Below the pieces are notes generated by a model, which was not told the origin of the DNA, made no database searches, and saw nothing but the letters and a program-made list of their open reading frames with translations. The translations under genes and the position numbers were made by a program. A stretch of DNA of 64,000 nucleotides from Cyclobacteriaceae bacterium (GTDB taxonomy: Bacteria > Bacteroidota > Bacteroidia > Cytophagales > Cyclobacteriaceae): the NCBI GenBank assembly GCA_023151255.1, contig JAKLJG010000008.1, positions 62,001-126,000 on the forward strand, read 5' to 3'. How positions within the stretch are numbered: position 1 is the first letter of the stretch; each line of letters begins with the position of its first letter. Shown piece by piece: positions 28,960-37,802 of the stretch.

Positions 28960-29385
28960 ATGATCCTTCAGATTTTCGATAATGAATATGTTACTTGCGA
29001 ACTCGATGACTCGCTGCCTGTACTGAAGCATCGTTGGAAAAAGCCATTACCTGGAAATATCTTTCGTGAGACGTTGGTTGCCATACAGCAACGTTATATT
29101 GATCTAAGTAAGTCGTACGCTAATCTGGCCTGGCTTGCCGATACGCAACTGCTTGGTGAAGTGGATGAAGAGACCGAAAAATGGTTTTCGGAGGTATGGG
29201 AAGATTTACTCTTTAATAAAGCCGGTGTAAAAATACATGCCGTCATTCTTGGAGAAGACATTTTTGCCGACTATCCTATGGAAAAATTTAAACTGCAGGC
29301 TGCCGAAAAGTATAAAACACACCAGGTACAACTTGAAGTATTCTCTGACGAACAGGAAGCCTACGATTGGATACGGACCCGCTAA
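28960..29385 (+). CDS. Hypothetical protein, possibly SpoIIAA/STAS-like
   Basis: 141-aa ORF collinear with its neighbours; no strong motif recognised. Confidence 0.7.
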   Translation: MILQIFDNEYVTCELDDSLPVLKHRWKKPLPGNIFRETLVAIQQRYIDLSKSYANLAWLADTQLLGEVDEETEKWFSEVWEDLLFNKAGVKIHAVILGEDIFADYPMEKFKLQAAEKYKTHQVQLEVFSDEQEAYDWIRTR

Positions 29386-29394
29386 CATGAACAT

Positions 29395-30276
29395 ATGAAA
29401 AGACGAACGTTTATGCAGCATTCGGCCTTAGCCGCTGCCGGCAGTTTGCTGACACCTGCATTAATTGGATGTAATCCGATGAGCGAAAAAAAAGACAAAA
29501 CCATCGGTGTACAGTTGTACACACTTCGTGATGTTATTTTTAAAGACCTCCGCGGTACGCTAAAAACGATTGCTGACATCGGTTATACCGAAGTAGAGAC
29601 CTATTCGTATGGTGATGGTAAAATTTTTGGTCAACCCTTTAGCGAGTATGTTAAAATAGCAAATGACCTCGGCTTGAAAACCGTAAGCGGCCACTACATG
29701 TCCGGCTTTAATATACAATCATCTGGAAACCTGCGCTCCGGCTGGGAGCAGGCCGTTGCCGATGCCCGCGAGGCCGGTCAGCAATACATGGTTATTGCTT
29801 ATTTGTTTAAAGAAGAACGCGAAACCATCGATCAATATAAAGAGTTGTGTGAGTTGATTAATAAAAGTGCCGAAGTGTGTAAGCGCTACGGTATAAAAAT
29901 GGGCTATCATAACCACGACTTTGAATTTGTGGCTATTGATGAACAAATACCGTATGATGTTATGTTGGCTGAACTTGATCCGACATTGGTGGCGATGGAG
30001 TTGGATTTGTACTGGATTGTACGTGCCGGTTTTTCCCCGGCTGACTATTTTAAGAAGCACCCGGGTCGCTTTGAGCTGTGGCACGTAAAGGATATGCATA
30101 AAGATGACCCAACAAAGAACGCTGACCTCGGTACCGGCTCTATTAACTTCGCTGAAATTTTCAATTTAAAGGAACAATCGGGCCTTAGACATTTCTTTGT
30201 TGAGCAAGAAACCTATGAAGTTTCTTCAACCGACAGCGTCAGAAAAAATTACACCTACCTAAAGGGGTTGGTGTAG
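29395..30276 (+). CDS. Exported sugar phosphate isomerase/epimerase-like TIM barrel, Tat-type/lipoprotein signal
   Basis: 'MKRRTFMQHSALAAAGSLLTPALIGC' signal; 'MGYHNHDFEF', 'LWHVKDMHKDDPTKNADLGTGSINFAEIF'. Confidence 0.88.
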   Translation: MKRRTFMQHSALAAAGSLLTPALIGCNPMSEKKDKTIGVQLYTLRDVIFKDLRGTLKTIADIGYTEVETYSYGDGKIFGQPFSEYVKIANDLGLKTVSGHYMSGFNIQSSGNLRSGWEQAVADAREAGQQYMVIAYLFKEERETIDQYKELCELINKSAEVCKRYGIKMGYHNHDFEFVAIDEQIPYDVMLAELDPTLVAMELDLYWIVRAGFSPADYFKKHPGRFELWHVKDMHKDDPTKNADLGTGSINFAEIFNLKEQSGLRHFFVEQETYEVSSTDSVRKNYTYLKGLV

Positions 30277-30290
30277 TTGTTTAATTAGCA

Positions 30291-30599
30291 ATGCGGCTGC
30301 TTAATTTTATTCTTGCTGTAAGTTTTCTGGTGCTGGCTTCCCTTCAGGTAGATACTGACAATGCAGTTGTTTGGATACTTATTTTTGGTTCTATGGCGGT
30401 AACCTGTATCCTGTCCATCTTTAATTTTTTTTCTAAATCAATGCTGTATCTTCTCATGGGTATGTTTACTGGTTATGGTGTTTATCTTTGGATCCAGGAT
30501 GAGCCCCATACATACCTCCGGTTTAATAGCCTTACCGGGGTGGTGCTTTGCCTGACTGTAGTTACTTTTCAATTGGTACGGGCTTATCGCATCCGATAA
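30291..30599 (+). CDS. Small multi-TM protein (TMEM220-like)
   Basis: 102-aa hydrophobic ORF, 'RLLNFILAVSFLVLASLQVDTDNAVVWILIFGSMAV'. Confidence 0.75.
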   Translation: MRLLNFILAVSFLVLASLQVDTDNAVVWILIFGSMAVTCILSIFNFFSKSMLYLLMGMFTGYGVYLWIQDEPHTYLRFNSLTGVVLCLTVVTFQLVRAYRIR

Positions 30600-30657
30600 A
30601 ATTCAATCGATTGCAAAAATGCGCGTATCTTTTCTTCGTAGTTCATAGCAATACCTT

Positions 30658-30688
30658 TTTGTTGTAGGCACGGTTTCTTATATCTTTA
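30658..30688 (+). promoter_or_regulatory. Bacteroidota-type promoter candidate (TTTG-19-TATCTTTA) before the GH13 amylase
   Basis: TTTG at 30658-30661, 19-nt spacer, TATCTTTA (7/8 match to TAnnTTTG) at 30681-30688; only 3 nt before the annotated ATG. Confidence 0.4.
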
Positions 30689-30691
30689 ACC

Positions 30692-32497
30692 ATGATCCGT
30701 ATTAGCCTGCTGAGTTTAATTATTTTATTTGACGCCTGCTCCCGTACAACCGAAAAGATTCCTGACGTGCTGCCTGTTGCTGAGCCTAAACAAAAAGTAG
30801 TGATTTACCAGATGATGACCCGCCTTTTCGGCAATAAGGTAAATACGAATAAAAAGTATGGCACGATAGCAGAAAACGGAGTGGGCAAGTTTAACGATAT
30901 TAATGAAGCTGCGCTTAAGGAACTGAAGGAAATGGGTATTACCTACATCTGGTTCACCGGTATTATCGAACATGCGCTGCTTACCGATTACACCGCTTAC
31001 GGCATTCCGCTGGACGATGCCGATGTGGTAAAGGGGCGGGCCGGTTCGCCCTATTCCATCAAGGATTATTACGATGTTAATCCCGATTTGGCGATTCAGG
31101 TGCCAAACCGGATGAAGGAATTTGAAGCGCTTGTTGAGCGCACCCACGCACATGGACTAAAAGTGATTATTGATTTTGTACCCAACCACGTGGCCCGTAA
31201 CTATAAATCAGATGCAAAGCCTCGGGGTGTTCGCGATTTTGGCGAGGATGACGATAAAACGGTTCCGTTTAAACCTTCTAATAACTTTTACTACCTGCCC
31301 GGCCAGAATTTTAAAGTACCCGAGGGGTATATTCCGCTTGGCCCTGAAAATGAATTCCCAACAAAAGACGGTGTGTTTGACGAGAATCCGGCAAAGGCTA
31401 CCGGCAATGATAAGTTTGTTGCTCAGCCAGCGATGACCGATTGGTTTGAAGCAGCCAAATTGAATTATGGTGTGGATATACAGGGAGGAGGCCAAAAACA
31501 TTTTGACCCTGTACCCGACACTTGGATTAAAATGCGCGACATTTTGCTTTTCTGGACTTCTAAAAAGGTAGATGGCTTTCGTTGCGACATAGCCGAAATG
31601 GTACCCGTTGAGTTTTGGAATTGGGTAATACCGCAGGTAAAAGCCGTTAACACCGATTTAATTTTTATTGCCGAAATCTACAACCCATCGTTGTACCGAA
31701 ATTTTATCCAAACGGGTCGATTTGATTTTTTATATGATAAGGTGCAATTGTATGATACCCTTCGAAAGCTTATCCGTGGCGAAGGTTCTACATCCGAAAT
31801 TCATTCAATTCAGGAATCACTCTCCGGCATCAATAAACACATGCTTCACTTCCTCGAAAACCATGATGAGCAGCGGATAGCCTCAAAATACTTTGCCGGT
31901 GATCCATGGAAAGCAGTTCCGGCAATGGTTATCAGTGCCACCATCGACAGCGGCCCGGTAATGATCTACTTTGGCCAGGAAGTGGGCGAACCAGCCAATG
32001 GCGACCCGGGACATCAAACTCTGGAGCAACCCGGTACAACAACTAAAATGGACTACTGGGGCGTACCTGAGCATCAAAAGTGGATGAACAATGGTTTGTT
32101 CGATGGCGGTTTGCTTTCAGAAGAACAAAAACAGTTGCGTCAGTTTTATGCTGATTTACTCAATATCGCAGGGCAGTCGGAAGCAATTGCCTGGGGCAAC
32201 TATGCCGATTTAACGCAGTATAATCTTCAACAAAAACAACTTGGCGATGACATCCATGCTTTTGTTCGTTGGCATGATGATGAACGATTACTCATAGTAT
32301 CGAGCTTTAGGTCAAAGCCTGCTGATGTGACTATTACCATTCCTGAAGTTGTGGCTGCTCAAATGGGCTTGCAAAAAGGAAATGCCTATGTTGCCCGCGA
32401 TATACTTTGGCGCGAAATTGAAACAGGCATTGATGAAAACCTGTCTGTACGGGTCCGTTTAAATGCTTACGGAGCTTTAATTCTGAAAATAAAATAA
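30692..32497 (+). CDS. GH13 alpha-amylase family lipoprotein
   Basis: Lipobox 'LFDAC'; 'GITYIWFTGIIEHA', 'HGLKVIIDFVPNHVARNY', 'VDGFRCDIAEMVP', 'LENHDEQRIASKYF'. Confidence 0.9.
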   Translation: MIRISLLSLIILFDACSRTTEKIPDVLPVAEPKQKVVIYQMMTRLFGNKVNTNKKYGTIAENGVGKFNDINEAALKELKEMGITYIWFTGIIEHALLTDYTAYGIPLDDADVVKGRAGSPYSIKDYYDVNPDLAIQVPNRMKEFEALVERTHAHGLKVIIDFVPNHVARNYKSDAKPRGVRDFGEDDDKTVPFKPSNNFYYLPGQNFKVPEGYIPLGPENEFPTKDGVFDENPAKATGNDKFVAQPAMTDWFEAAKLNYGVDIQGGGQKHFDPVPDTWIKMRDILLFWTSKKVDGFRCDIAEMVPVEFWNWVIPQVKAVNTDLIFIAEIYNPSLYRNFIQTGRFDFLYDKVQLYDTLRKLIRGEGSTSEIHSIQESLSGINKHMLHFLENHDEQRIASKYFAGDPWKAVPAMVISATIDSGPVMIYFGQEVGEPANGDPGHQTLEQPGTTTKMDYWGVPEHQKWMNNGLFDGGLLSEEQKQLRQFYADLLNIAGQSEAIAWGNYADLTQYNLQQKQLGDDIHAFVRWHDDERLLIVSSFRSKPADVTITIPEVVAAQMGLQKGNAYVARDILWREIETGIDENLSVRVRLNAYGALILKIK

Positions 32498-32503
32498 CTG
32501 TTA

Positions 32504-34459
32504 ATGATCAACTCACTACCGGGCCAATCCCGTGTTATTATTGAAAATATTCAGCCTCAGGTTGATAAGGGGCGCTATCCGGTTAAACGTACGGTGGGTG
32601 AAACTGTGCAGGTAACAGCCGATATATTTTCGGATGGCCACGATCATGTACGGGCCGAAGTCTTGTACAGAAAAAAAACTGAAAAAAACTGGAGCCTGGC
32701 CGAAATGCATCATCTGGGAAATGATTCATGGGCGGGTTCCTTTTTGGTAACCGATAAAGTTCCTTATGTGTTTACTGTTCGGGCCTGGGTGGACCATTTC
32801 GAAACATGGTATGACGGTATCTTAAAAAAGATTGAAGCCCAGCTTCAGGTGCAACTCGAACTTGCCGAAGGGAGCGTGTTACTCCTTCAGTTAACGGAAG
32901 GCAAGAAGAAGGATATTCAAAAACTATCAGCCCAACTGAAAGATGAAACGCGTTATGCCGAAAACATTGAACTGGTTTCAGGCGAAATGTTTGCCGAACT
33001 GGTAAAACAAAATCCGTTGCGAAGGTATGAAGTGGTTTATCCGGCTGAACTGCTGGTGGTTGTTGAACATGCCAAAGCCCGTTTCAGTACGTGGTACGAA
33101 CTGTTTCCGCGGTCGGCATCGCTTGCCGGTAAGCATGGCACCTTTGCCGATGTGATAAAACTGTTGCCGCGCATTGAGGCTATGGGTTTTGATGTGCTGT
33201 ATCTTCCGCCAATTCACCCCATTGGAAAAGTAAATCGCAAAGGCAAGAATAACAACGTGCGTTCTGTAGCCGGTGAGCCTGGCTCTCCGTGGGCTATCGG
33301 CAGCGATGAAGGAGGACACAAAGCCATTCATCCGCAGTTGGGTACCCTCGAACAGTACAAGGAATTAATTGTAAAAGCCCGTAAGCGGGGTATTGATGTG
33401 GCCATGGACTTGGCTTTTCAATGTGCACCCGACCACCCGTATGTAACAGAGCACCCCGATTGGTTTAAAATCCGCCCCGATGGTTCCATTCAGTTTGCCG
33501 AGAACCCACCTAAAAAATACCAGGACATTTACCCGTTTAATTTTGAATGCGATGACTGGCAAAATTTGTGGAATGAGTTATTGAGTGTTGTATTGTATTG
33601 GATTGATCAGGGAGTTAAAATCTTTCGGGTTGATAACCCGCACACCAAACCATTTCGGTTTTGGCAATGGCTTATTGCCGAAGTAAATAAACGGCATGAG
33701 GATATTATTTTCTTGTCCGAGGCCTTTACACGCCCGAAGGTTATGGCTGCGCTGGCCAAGCTAGGATTTACCCAATCGTACACCTATTTTACCTGGCGCG
33801 TTACCCGGAACGAACTTGTTGAATACATGAACGAGCTGGTTCACGGACCTTCGCGCAATTATTTCAGGCCTAACTTCTGGCCTAATACACCTGATATTCT
33901 TCCGTACCACCTTCAACATCAGGGTGAAACGATTTTTGTTATTCGGTTTGTGCTGGCCGCCACGCTTTCGTCAAACTACGGCATCTACGGCCCACCCTTC
34001 GAGTTTTGTGAAAACAATCCGATTCCCGGAAAGGAGGAATATTTTAATTCTGAAAAATTTGAAATCAAACAATACGACTGGAAGAAAACCACCCGCATGA
34101 CGGACATTATCTCCATCGTAAACAAAGCCCGCAAGAATCACCAGGCCCTGCAGTCAACCTGGAACATTTATTTTTGTACCTGCAATAACGACAACCTGCT
34201 GGCCTACCTGAAAACTACCGATGATCTTACAGATTGCGTGCTGGTTGTAGTAAATTTCGATCAGCATGGTCGCCAATCTGGCTATGTGCAACTGCCGAAG
34301 GAAATCCTGCGGCTGACCGACCGGATTAATGTGAAATTACATGATTTGGTAACAGATGAGCATTACACCTGGACGCAGGAGTGGAACTATGTTGAACTCG
34401 ATCCGAATAAGCTACCATTTCACTTGTTTCACCTTACTATTCATGAATCGTTTGCATGA
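32504..34459 (+). CDS. glgE: Alpha-1,4-glucan:maltose-1-phosphate maltosyltransferase
   Basis: GlgE-specific features: N-terminal domain, 'WYELFPRSAS', 'YLPPIHPIGKVNRKGKNN', 'IFRVDNPHTKPFRFWQW', 'NYGIYGPPFEFCENNPIPGKEEYFNSEKFEIKQYDW'. Confidence 0.95.
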   Translation: MINSLPGQSRVIIENIQPQVDKGRYPVKRTVGETVQVTADIFSDGHDHVRAEVLYRKKTEKNWSLAEMHHLGNDSWAGSFLVTDKVPYVFTVRAWVDHFETWYDGILKKIEAQLQVQLELAEGSVLLLQLTEGKKKDIQKLSAQLKDETRYAENIELVSGEMFAELVKQNPLRRYEVVYPAELLVVVEHAKARFSTWYELFPRSASLAGKHGTFADVIKLLPRIEAMGFDVLYLPPIHPIGKVNRKGKNNNVRSVAGEPGSPWAIGSDEGGHKAIHPQLGTLEQYKELIVKARKRGIDVAMDLAFQCAPDHPYVTEHPDWFKIRPDGSIQFAENPPKKYQDIYPFNFECDDWQNLWNELLSVVLYWIDQGVKIFRVDNPHTKPFRFWQWLIAEVNKRHEDIIFLSEAFTRPKVMAALAKLGFTQSYTYFTWRVTRNELVEYMNELVHGPSRNYFRPNFWPNTPDILPYHLQHQGETIFVIRFVLAATLSSNYGIYGPPFEFCENNPIPGKEEYFNSEKFEIKQYDWKKTTRMTDIISIVNKARKNHQALQSTWNIYFCTCNNDNLLAYLKTTDDLTDCVLVVVNFDQHGRQSGYVQLPKEILRLTDRINVKLHDLVTDEHYTWTQEWNYVELDPNKLPFHLFHLTIHESFA

Positions 34460-37400
34460 GTAGGCAACAAAAGTATACTGAGTCGTTGTGGTTTAAAGAT
34501 GCGGTCATCTATGAGTTGTCCGTTCGGGCTTTTTTTGATAGTAACCAGAATGGAATTGGTGATTTTCCGGGACTGCTTCAGAAATTGGATTACCTGGAAG
34601 ATCTGGGTGTTAATACCATCTGGTTGTTACCTTTTTACCCTTCGCCCTTAAAGGATGACGGATATGACATTACTGACCATTGTGATGTTCACCCTCATTT
34701 AGGTACGTTGTCTGATTTTCGAACCTTTCTTAAAGAAGCTCATCACCGGGGTATACGGGTTATTATTGAATTGATTCTTAATCACACGTCCGATCAGCAT
34801 CCGTGGTTCAGGCGCGCTCGAAAAGCCAAAGCCGGGTCGCGCTATCGCAATTTCTACGTATGGAGCGATACACCCGAGAAGTATAAGGAGGCCAGAGTCA
34901 TCATTCAGGAAGAAGAATCTTCTAACTGGTCGTGGGATACGGAAGCCAAAGCGTATTACTGGCATCGGTTTTACAGCCACCAGCCCGAATTGAACTACGA
35001 CAACCCGGAAGTGCAACTTGAAATTATCAAGATTGTTGATTTCTGGATGAAACTGGGTGTTGACGGTTTCCGGATGGCCTCGATACCGTACCTGTTTGAA
35101 GAAGAGGGCACCAGTTGCGAGAACCTGCCCCAAACCCACGCCTTTATCAGAAAAGTTCGTAACCACATTGATAAGCATTATAAAAACAGGGTGCTTATTG
35201 CCGAAGCAAACCTGTGGCCCGAAGATGCCGCATCTTACTTTGGCAATGGTGACGAATGCCACATGGCCTTTAATTATCCGCTTATGCCCCGGTTGTTTCT
35301 GGGCCTGCGTACGGAAGACAGTTACCCGATAGTGGATATTATGGAGCAAACCCCGCGCACACCCGAAAATTGTCAATGGGCCTTGTTCCTTCGTAACCAC
35401 GATGAATTGGGACTTGAGATGGTTACCGAAGAGGAAAAGGATTACCTGTTTAAGGCATATGCCAGCGATTCGCAAACCAAGTTTAATACCGGTATTCGCA
35501 GGCGCCTGGCACCCTTGTTAAACAACGACCGCAGAAAGATTGAACTGTTGTACGCTATCTTGTTTTCGCTTCCAGGCACACCAGTAATTTATTATGGCGA
35601 TGAAATCGGGATGGGCGACAATATCTACCTGGGAGGGCGGCAAGGGGTGCGGACACCCATGCAGTGGAACATGAACCTCAATGCAGGTTTTTCTAATGCC
35701 AACCCGCAAAAACTGTACTTACCTGTTATCTCTGATCCGGTTTACCGCTATGAGTCGGTTAATGTGGCCACCCAGCTTGAAAACCCATCATCGCTTATCT
35801 GGTGGATGCGTAACATCATCGCCATGCGCAAACGTCTTAATCTTTTTGGCAGGGGAGAAACAAGGTTTATCGAAACCAATAACAGCAAAGTGCTCTGTTA
35901 TTCGCGTACATTAGATAAGCAACGCATAGTGGTAGTGGCCAACATGTCGCAGTTTTCGCAGGCTGCCATTCTGAACCTCTCCGATCATAAAGAGTGCGAT
36001 GTAACCGAGGTATTCAGCCAAAACCGCTTTCAGAATGTGGGTAACGGTGACTATCCTATAACGCTGGGCCCTTATGGCTACTATTGGTTTCAGATTGATG
36101 TTGTTGATAAAAAAGAAAGTGCAAAATCAGGTGGCGAATTGCCGGTACTCGAAACCGAGGTGATGTGGGAAAAGATTTTTACATCGTACCAGGACAAGCG
36201 ATTTATTGAACGCAAGGTGCTGCCGGTATTTATGAAGAAATGTCGCTGGTTCGGTGGCAAGGCCCGTGTAATCAGTAAAATAGCCATTGACAGCGTATTT
36301 CCGCTTAAGGTAGAGGGAACCACCCATTACCTTACATTAATTGAAGTGCACTATGTGCAACGCCTGCCCGAATTGTATTTCTTACCGATGGTGTTTGTTC
36401 CGTCTGACAGGATACTGGACCAGGTGGAGTATAATGCACAGAGTGTGATTTGCCGGGCTGAAATTCGCAACGAGGCAGGATTCATCATGGATAGCAGCTA
36501 CGATCGTGTTTTTCGCGATTATCTGCTTGCCGGCATGGAGCGTAAAACCCAAATTAAATACCCGGGTAGTGTTCTTGAGTTCAATTCCAGCGTATTCAAT
36601 AAAATTGATATTGCTGGCGGCATCGAATCCAAAATATTAAAAGCCGATCAAAGCAATACGGCCATCATTTATAACGATCGCTACTTTTTTAAGTTCTATC
36701 GCAAGTTAGAGCGGGAAATGAACCCCGATCTTGAAATCGTACGATTTTTAAGTGAGCATGCCAGTTTTGCAAACAGCCCGCGGTATATGGGCAGTATTGA
36801 ATTGCATGATGAACGCGGAGTTGTGGTGTTTGGATTGCTGCAGGAAAAAGTCGATAATCAGGGCGAAGCCTGGAGCATGTCAATTGATTCGGTCGGACGC
36901 TTTTACGAACGCGTTATGGCCGGAGCCAAGCAAGAGAAACTCCCTAAACTGGTTAATAAGCCACTTATGCGTTTTGAGGAAGCCCCTGAGTTGATCCAGG
37001 AGTTTATTGGTCGGGGTTTTTATGAACGGGTAGTCAGGCTGGGGCAACGCACAGCCGAAATGCACCTGGCGTTAGCATCCGATCAAACCAATCAGGCTTT
37101 TGCGCCAGAATATTTTACACCTAATTATCAGCGTTCCCTGTACTCTTCGCTTCGTAAGTTGGTGCGCGACCGGTTTAACTTGCTGGGGAGTTCTTTACCT
37201 AAACTTGCACCAGATGTTCGTGACCTTGCCAAAAAAGTGCTTGACCTTGAACCCGATGTGCTGACATGTTTTCGCGAAATATACGAGACCCGCATTTCCG
37301 CCATTAAAACGCGTATCCATGGCGACTATCACTTGGGCCAGGTGCTGTTTACCGGAAAAGATTTTGTGATCATTGACTTTGAAGGCGAACCAGGCTTTAC

Positions 37401-37791
37401 CTTTAGCGAGCGCAGGCTGAAGAAAAATCCGCTGAAGGATGTGGCCGGCATGATGCGTTCTTTTCACTATGCGGCATTTGGAAAAATTCTGCTTAACGAA
37501 AATTACCGTGCCCGCGATATGCAGTTCCTTGAAGCATGGGCTGAACAATGGCAGCATTATGTAAGCCGCTTTTACCTTGGCGCGTATATGGAAAGAATGG
37601 GCAAAGGCAAGGAGTGGACGGATGAAGACAACCTGCTAATTCGTACCTTCCTGATAGAAAAAGCCATATACGAACTGGGCTACGAGTTAAATGGCCGGCC
37701 CGATTGGGTAATTATTCCGCTTCGTGGTATTTACTACCACATGAACCGGTATTTTCAGGAGCGTGATGTTCGAAAAAAAGTTTCCGGATAA
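34456..37791 (+). CDS. treS: Trehalose synthase (TreS) - maltokinase (Pep2-like) fusion protein
   Basis: N-terminal GH13 TreS ('LWFKDAVIYELSVRAFFDSNQNGIGDFPGLLQKLDYLEDLGVNTIWLLPFYPSPLKDDGYDI'); C-terminal maltokinase ('RWFGGKARVISKIAI', 'RIHGDYHLGQVLFTGKDFVIIDFEGEP'). Confidence 0.95.
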   Translation: MSRQQKYTESLWFKDAVIYELSVRAFFDSNQNGIGDFPGLLQKLDYLEDLGVNTIWLLPFYPSPLKDDGYDITDHCDVHPHLGTLSDFRTFLKEAHHRGIRVIIELILNHTSDQHPWFRRARKAKAGSRYRNFYVWSDTPEKYKEARVIIQEEESSNWSWDTEAKAYYWHRFYSHQPELNYDNPEVQLEIIKIVDFWMKLGVDGFRMASIPYLFEEEGTSCENLPQTHAFIRKVRNHIDKHYKNRVLIAEANLWPEDAASYFGNGDECHMAFNYPLMPRLFLGLRTEDSYPIVDIMEQTPRTPENCQWALFLRNHDELGLEMVTEEEKDYLFKAYASDSQTKFNTGIRRRLAPLLNNDRRKIELLYAILFSLPGTPVIYYGDEIGMGDNIYLGGRQGVRTPMQWNMNLNAGFSNANPQKLYLPVISDPVYRYESVNVATQLENPSSLIWWMRNIIAMRKRLNLFGRGETRFIETNNSKVLCYSRTLDKQRIVVVANMSQFSQAAILNLSDHKECDVTEVFSQNRFQNVGNGDYPITLGPYGYYWFQIDVVDKKESAKSGGELPVLETEVMWEKIFTSYQDKRFIERKVLPVFMKKCRWFGGKARVISKIAIDSVFPLKVEGTTHYLTLIEVHYVQRLPELYFLPMVFVPSDRILDQVEYNAQSVICRAEIRNEAGFIMDSSYDRVFRDYLLAGMERKTQIKYPGSVLEFNSSVFNKIDIAGGIESKILKADQSNTAIIYNDRYFFKFYRKLEREMNPDLEIVRFLSEHASFANSPRYMGSIELHDERGVVVFGLLQEKVDNQGEAWSMSIDSVGRFYERVMAGAKQEKLPKLVNKPLMRFEEAPELIQEFIGRGFYERVVRLGQRTAEMHLALASDQTNQAFAPEYFTPNYQRSLYSSLRKLVRDRFNLLGSSLPKLAPDVRDLAKKVLDLEPDVLTCFREIYETRISAIKTRIHGDYHLGQVLFTGKDFVIIDFEGEPGFTFSERRLKKNPLKDVAGMMRSFHYAAFGKILLNENYRARDMQFLEAWAEQWQHYVSRFYLGAYMERMGKGKEWTDEDNLLIRTFLIEKAIYELGYELNGRPDWVIIPLRGIYYHMNRYFQERDVRKKVSG

Positions 37792-37802
37792 ACTTGTAAC
37801 TC

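Noticed and set aside
34699-35475. 258-aa minus-strand ORF in the track
   Set aside because: Entirely antisense to the strongly supported TreS domain; composition looks like a reverse-complement shadow ORF with no recognisable motif.
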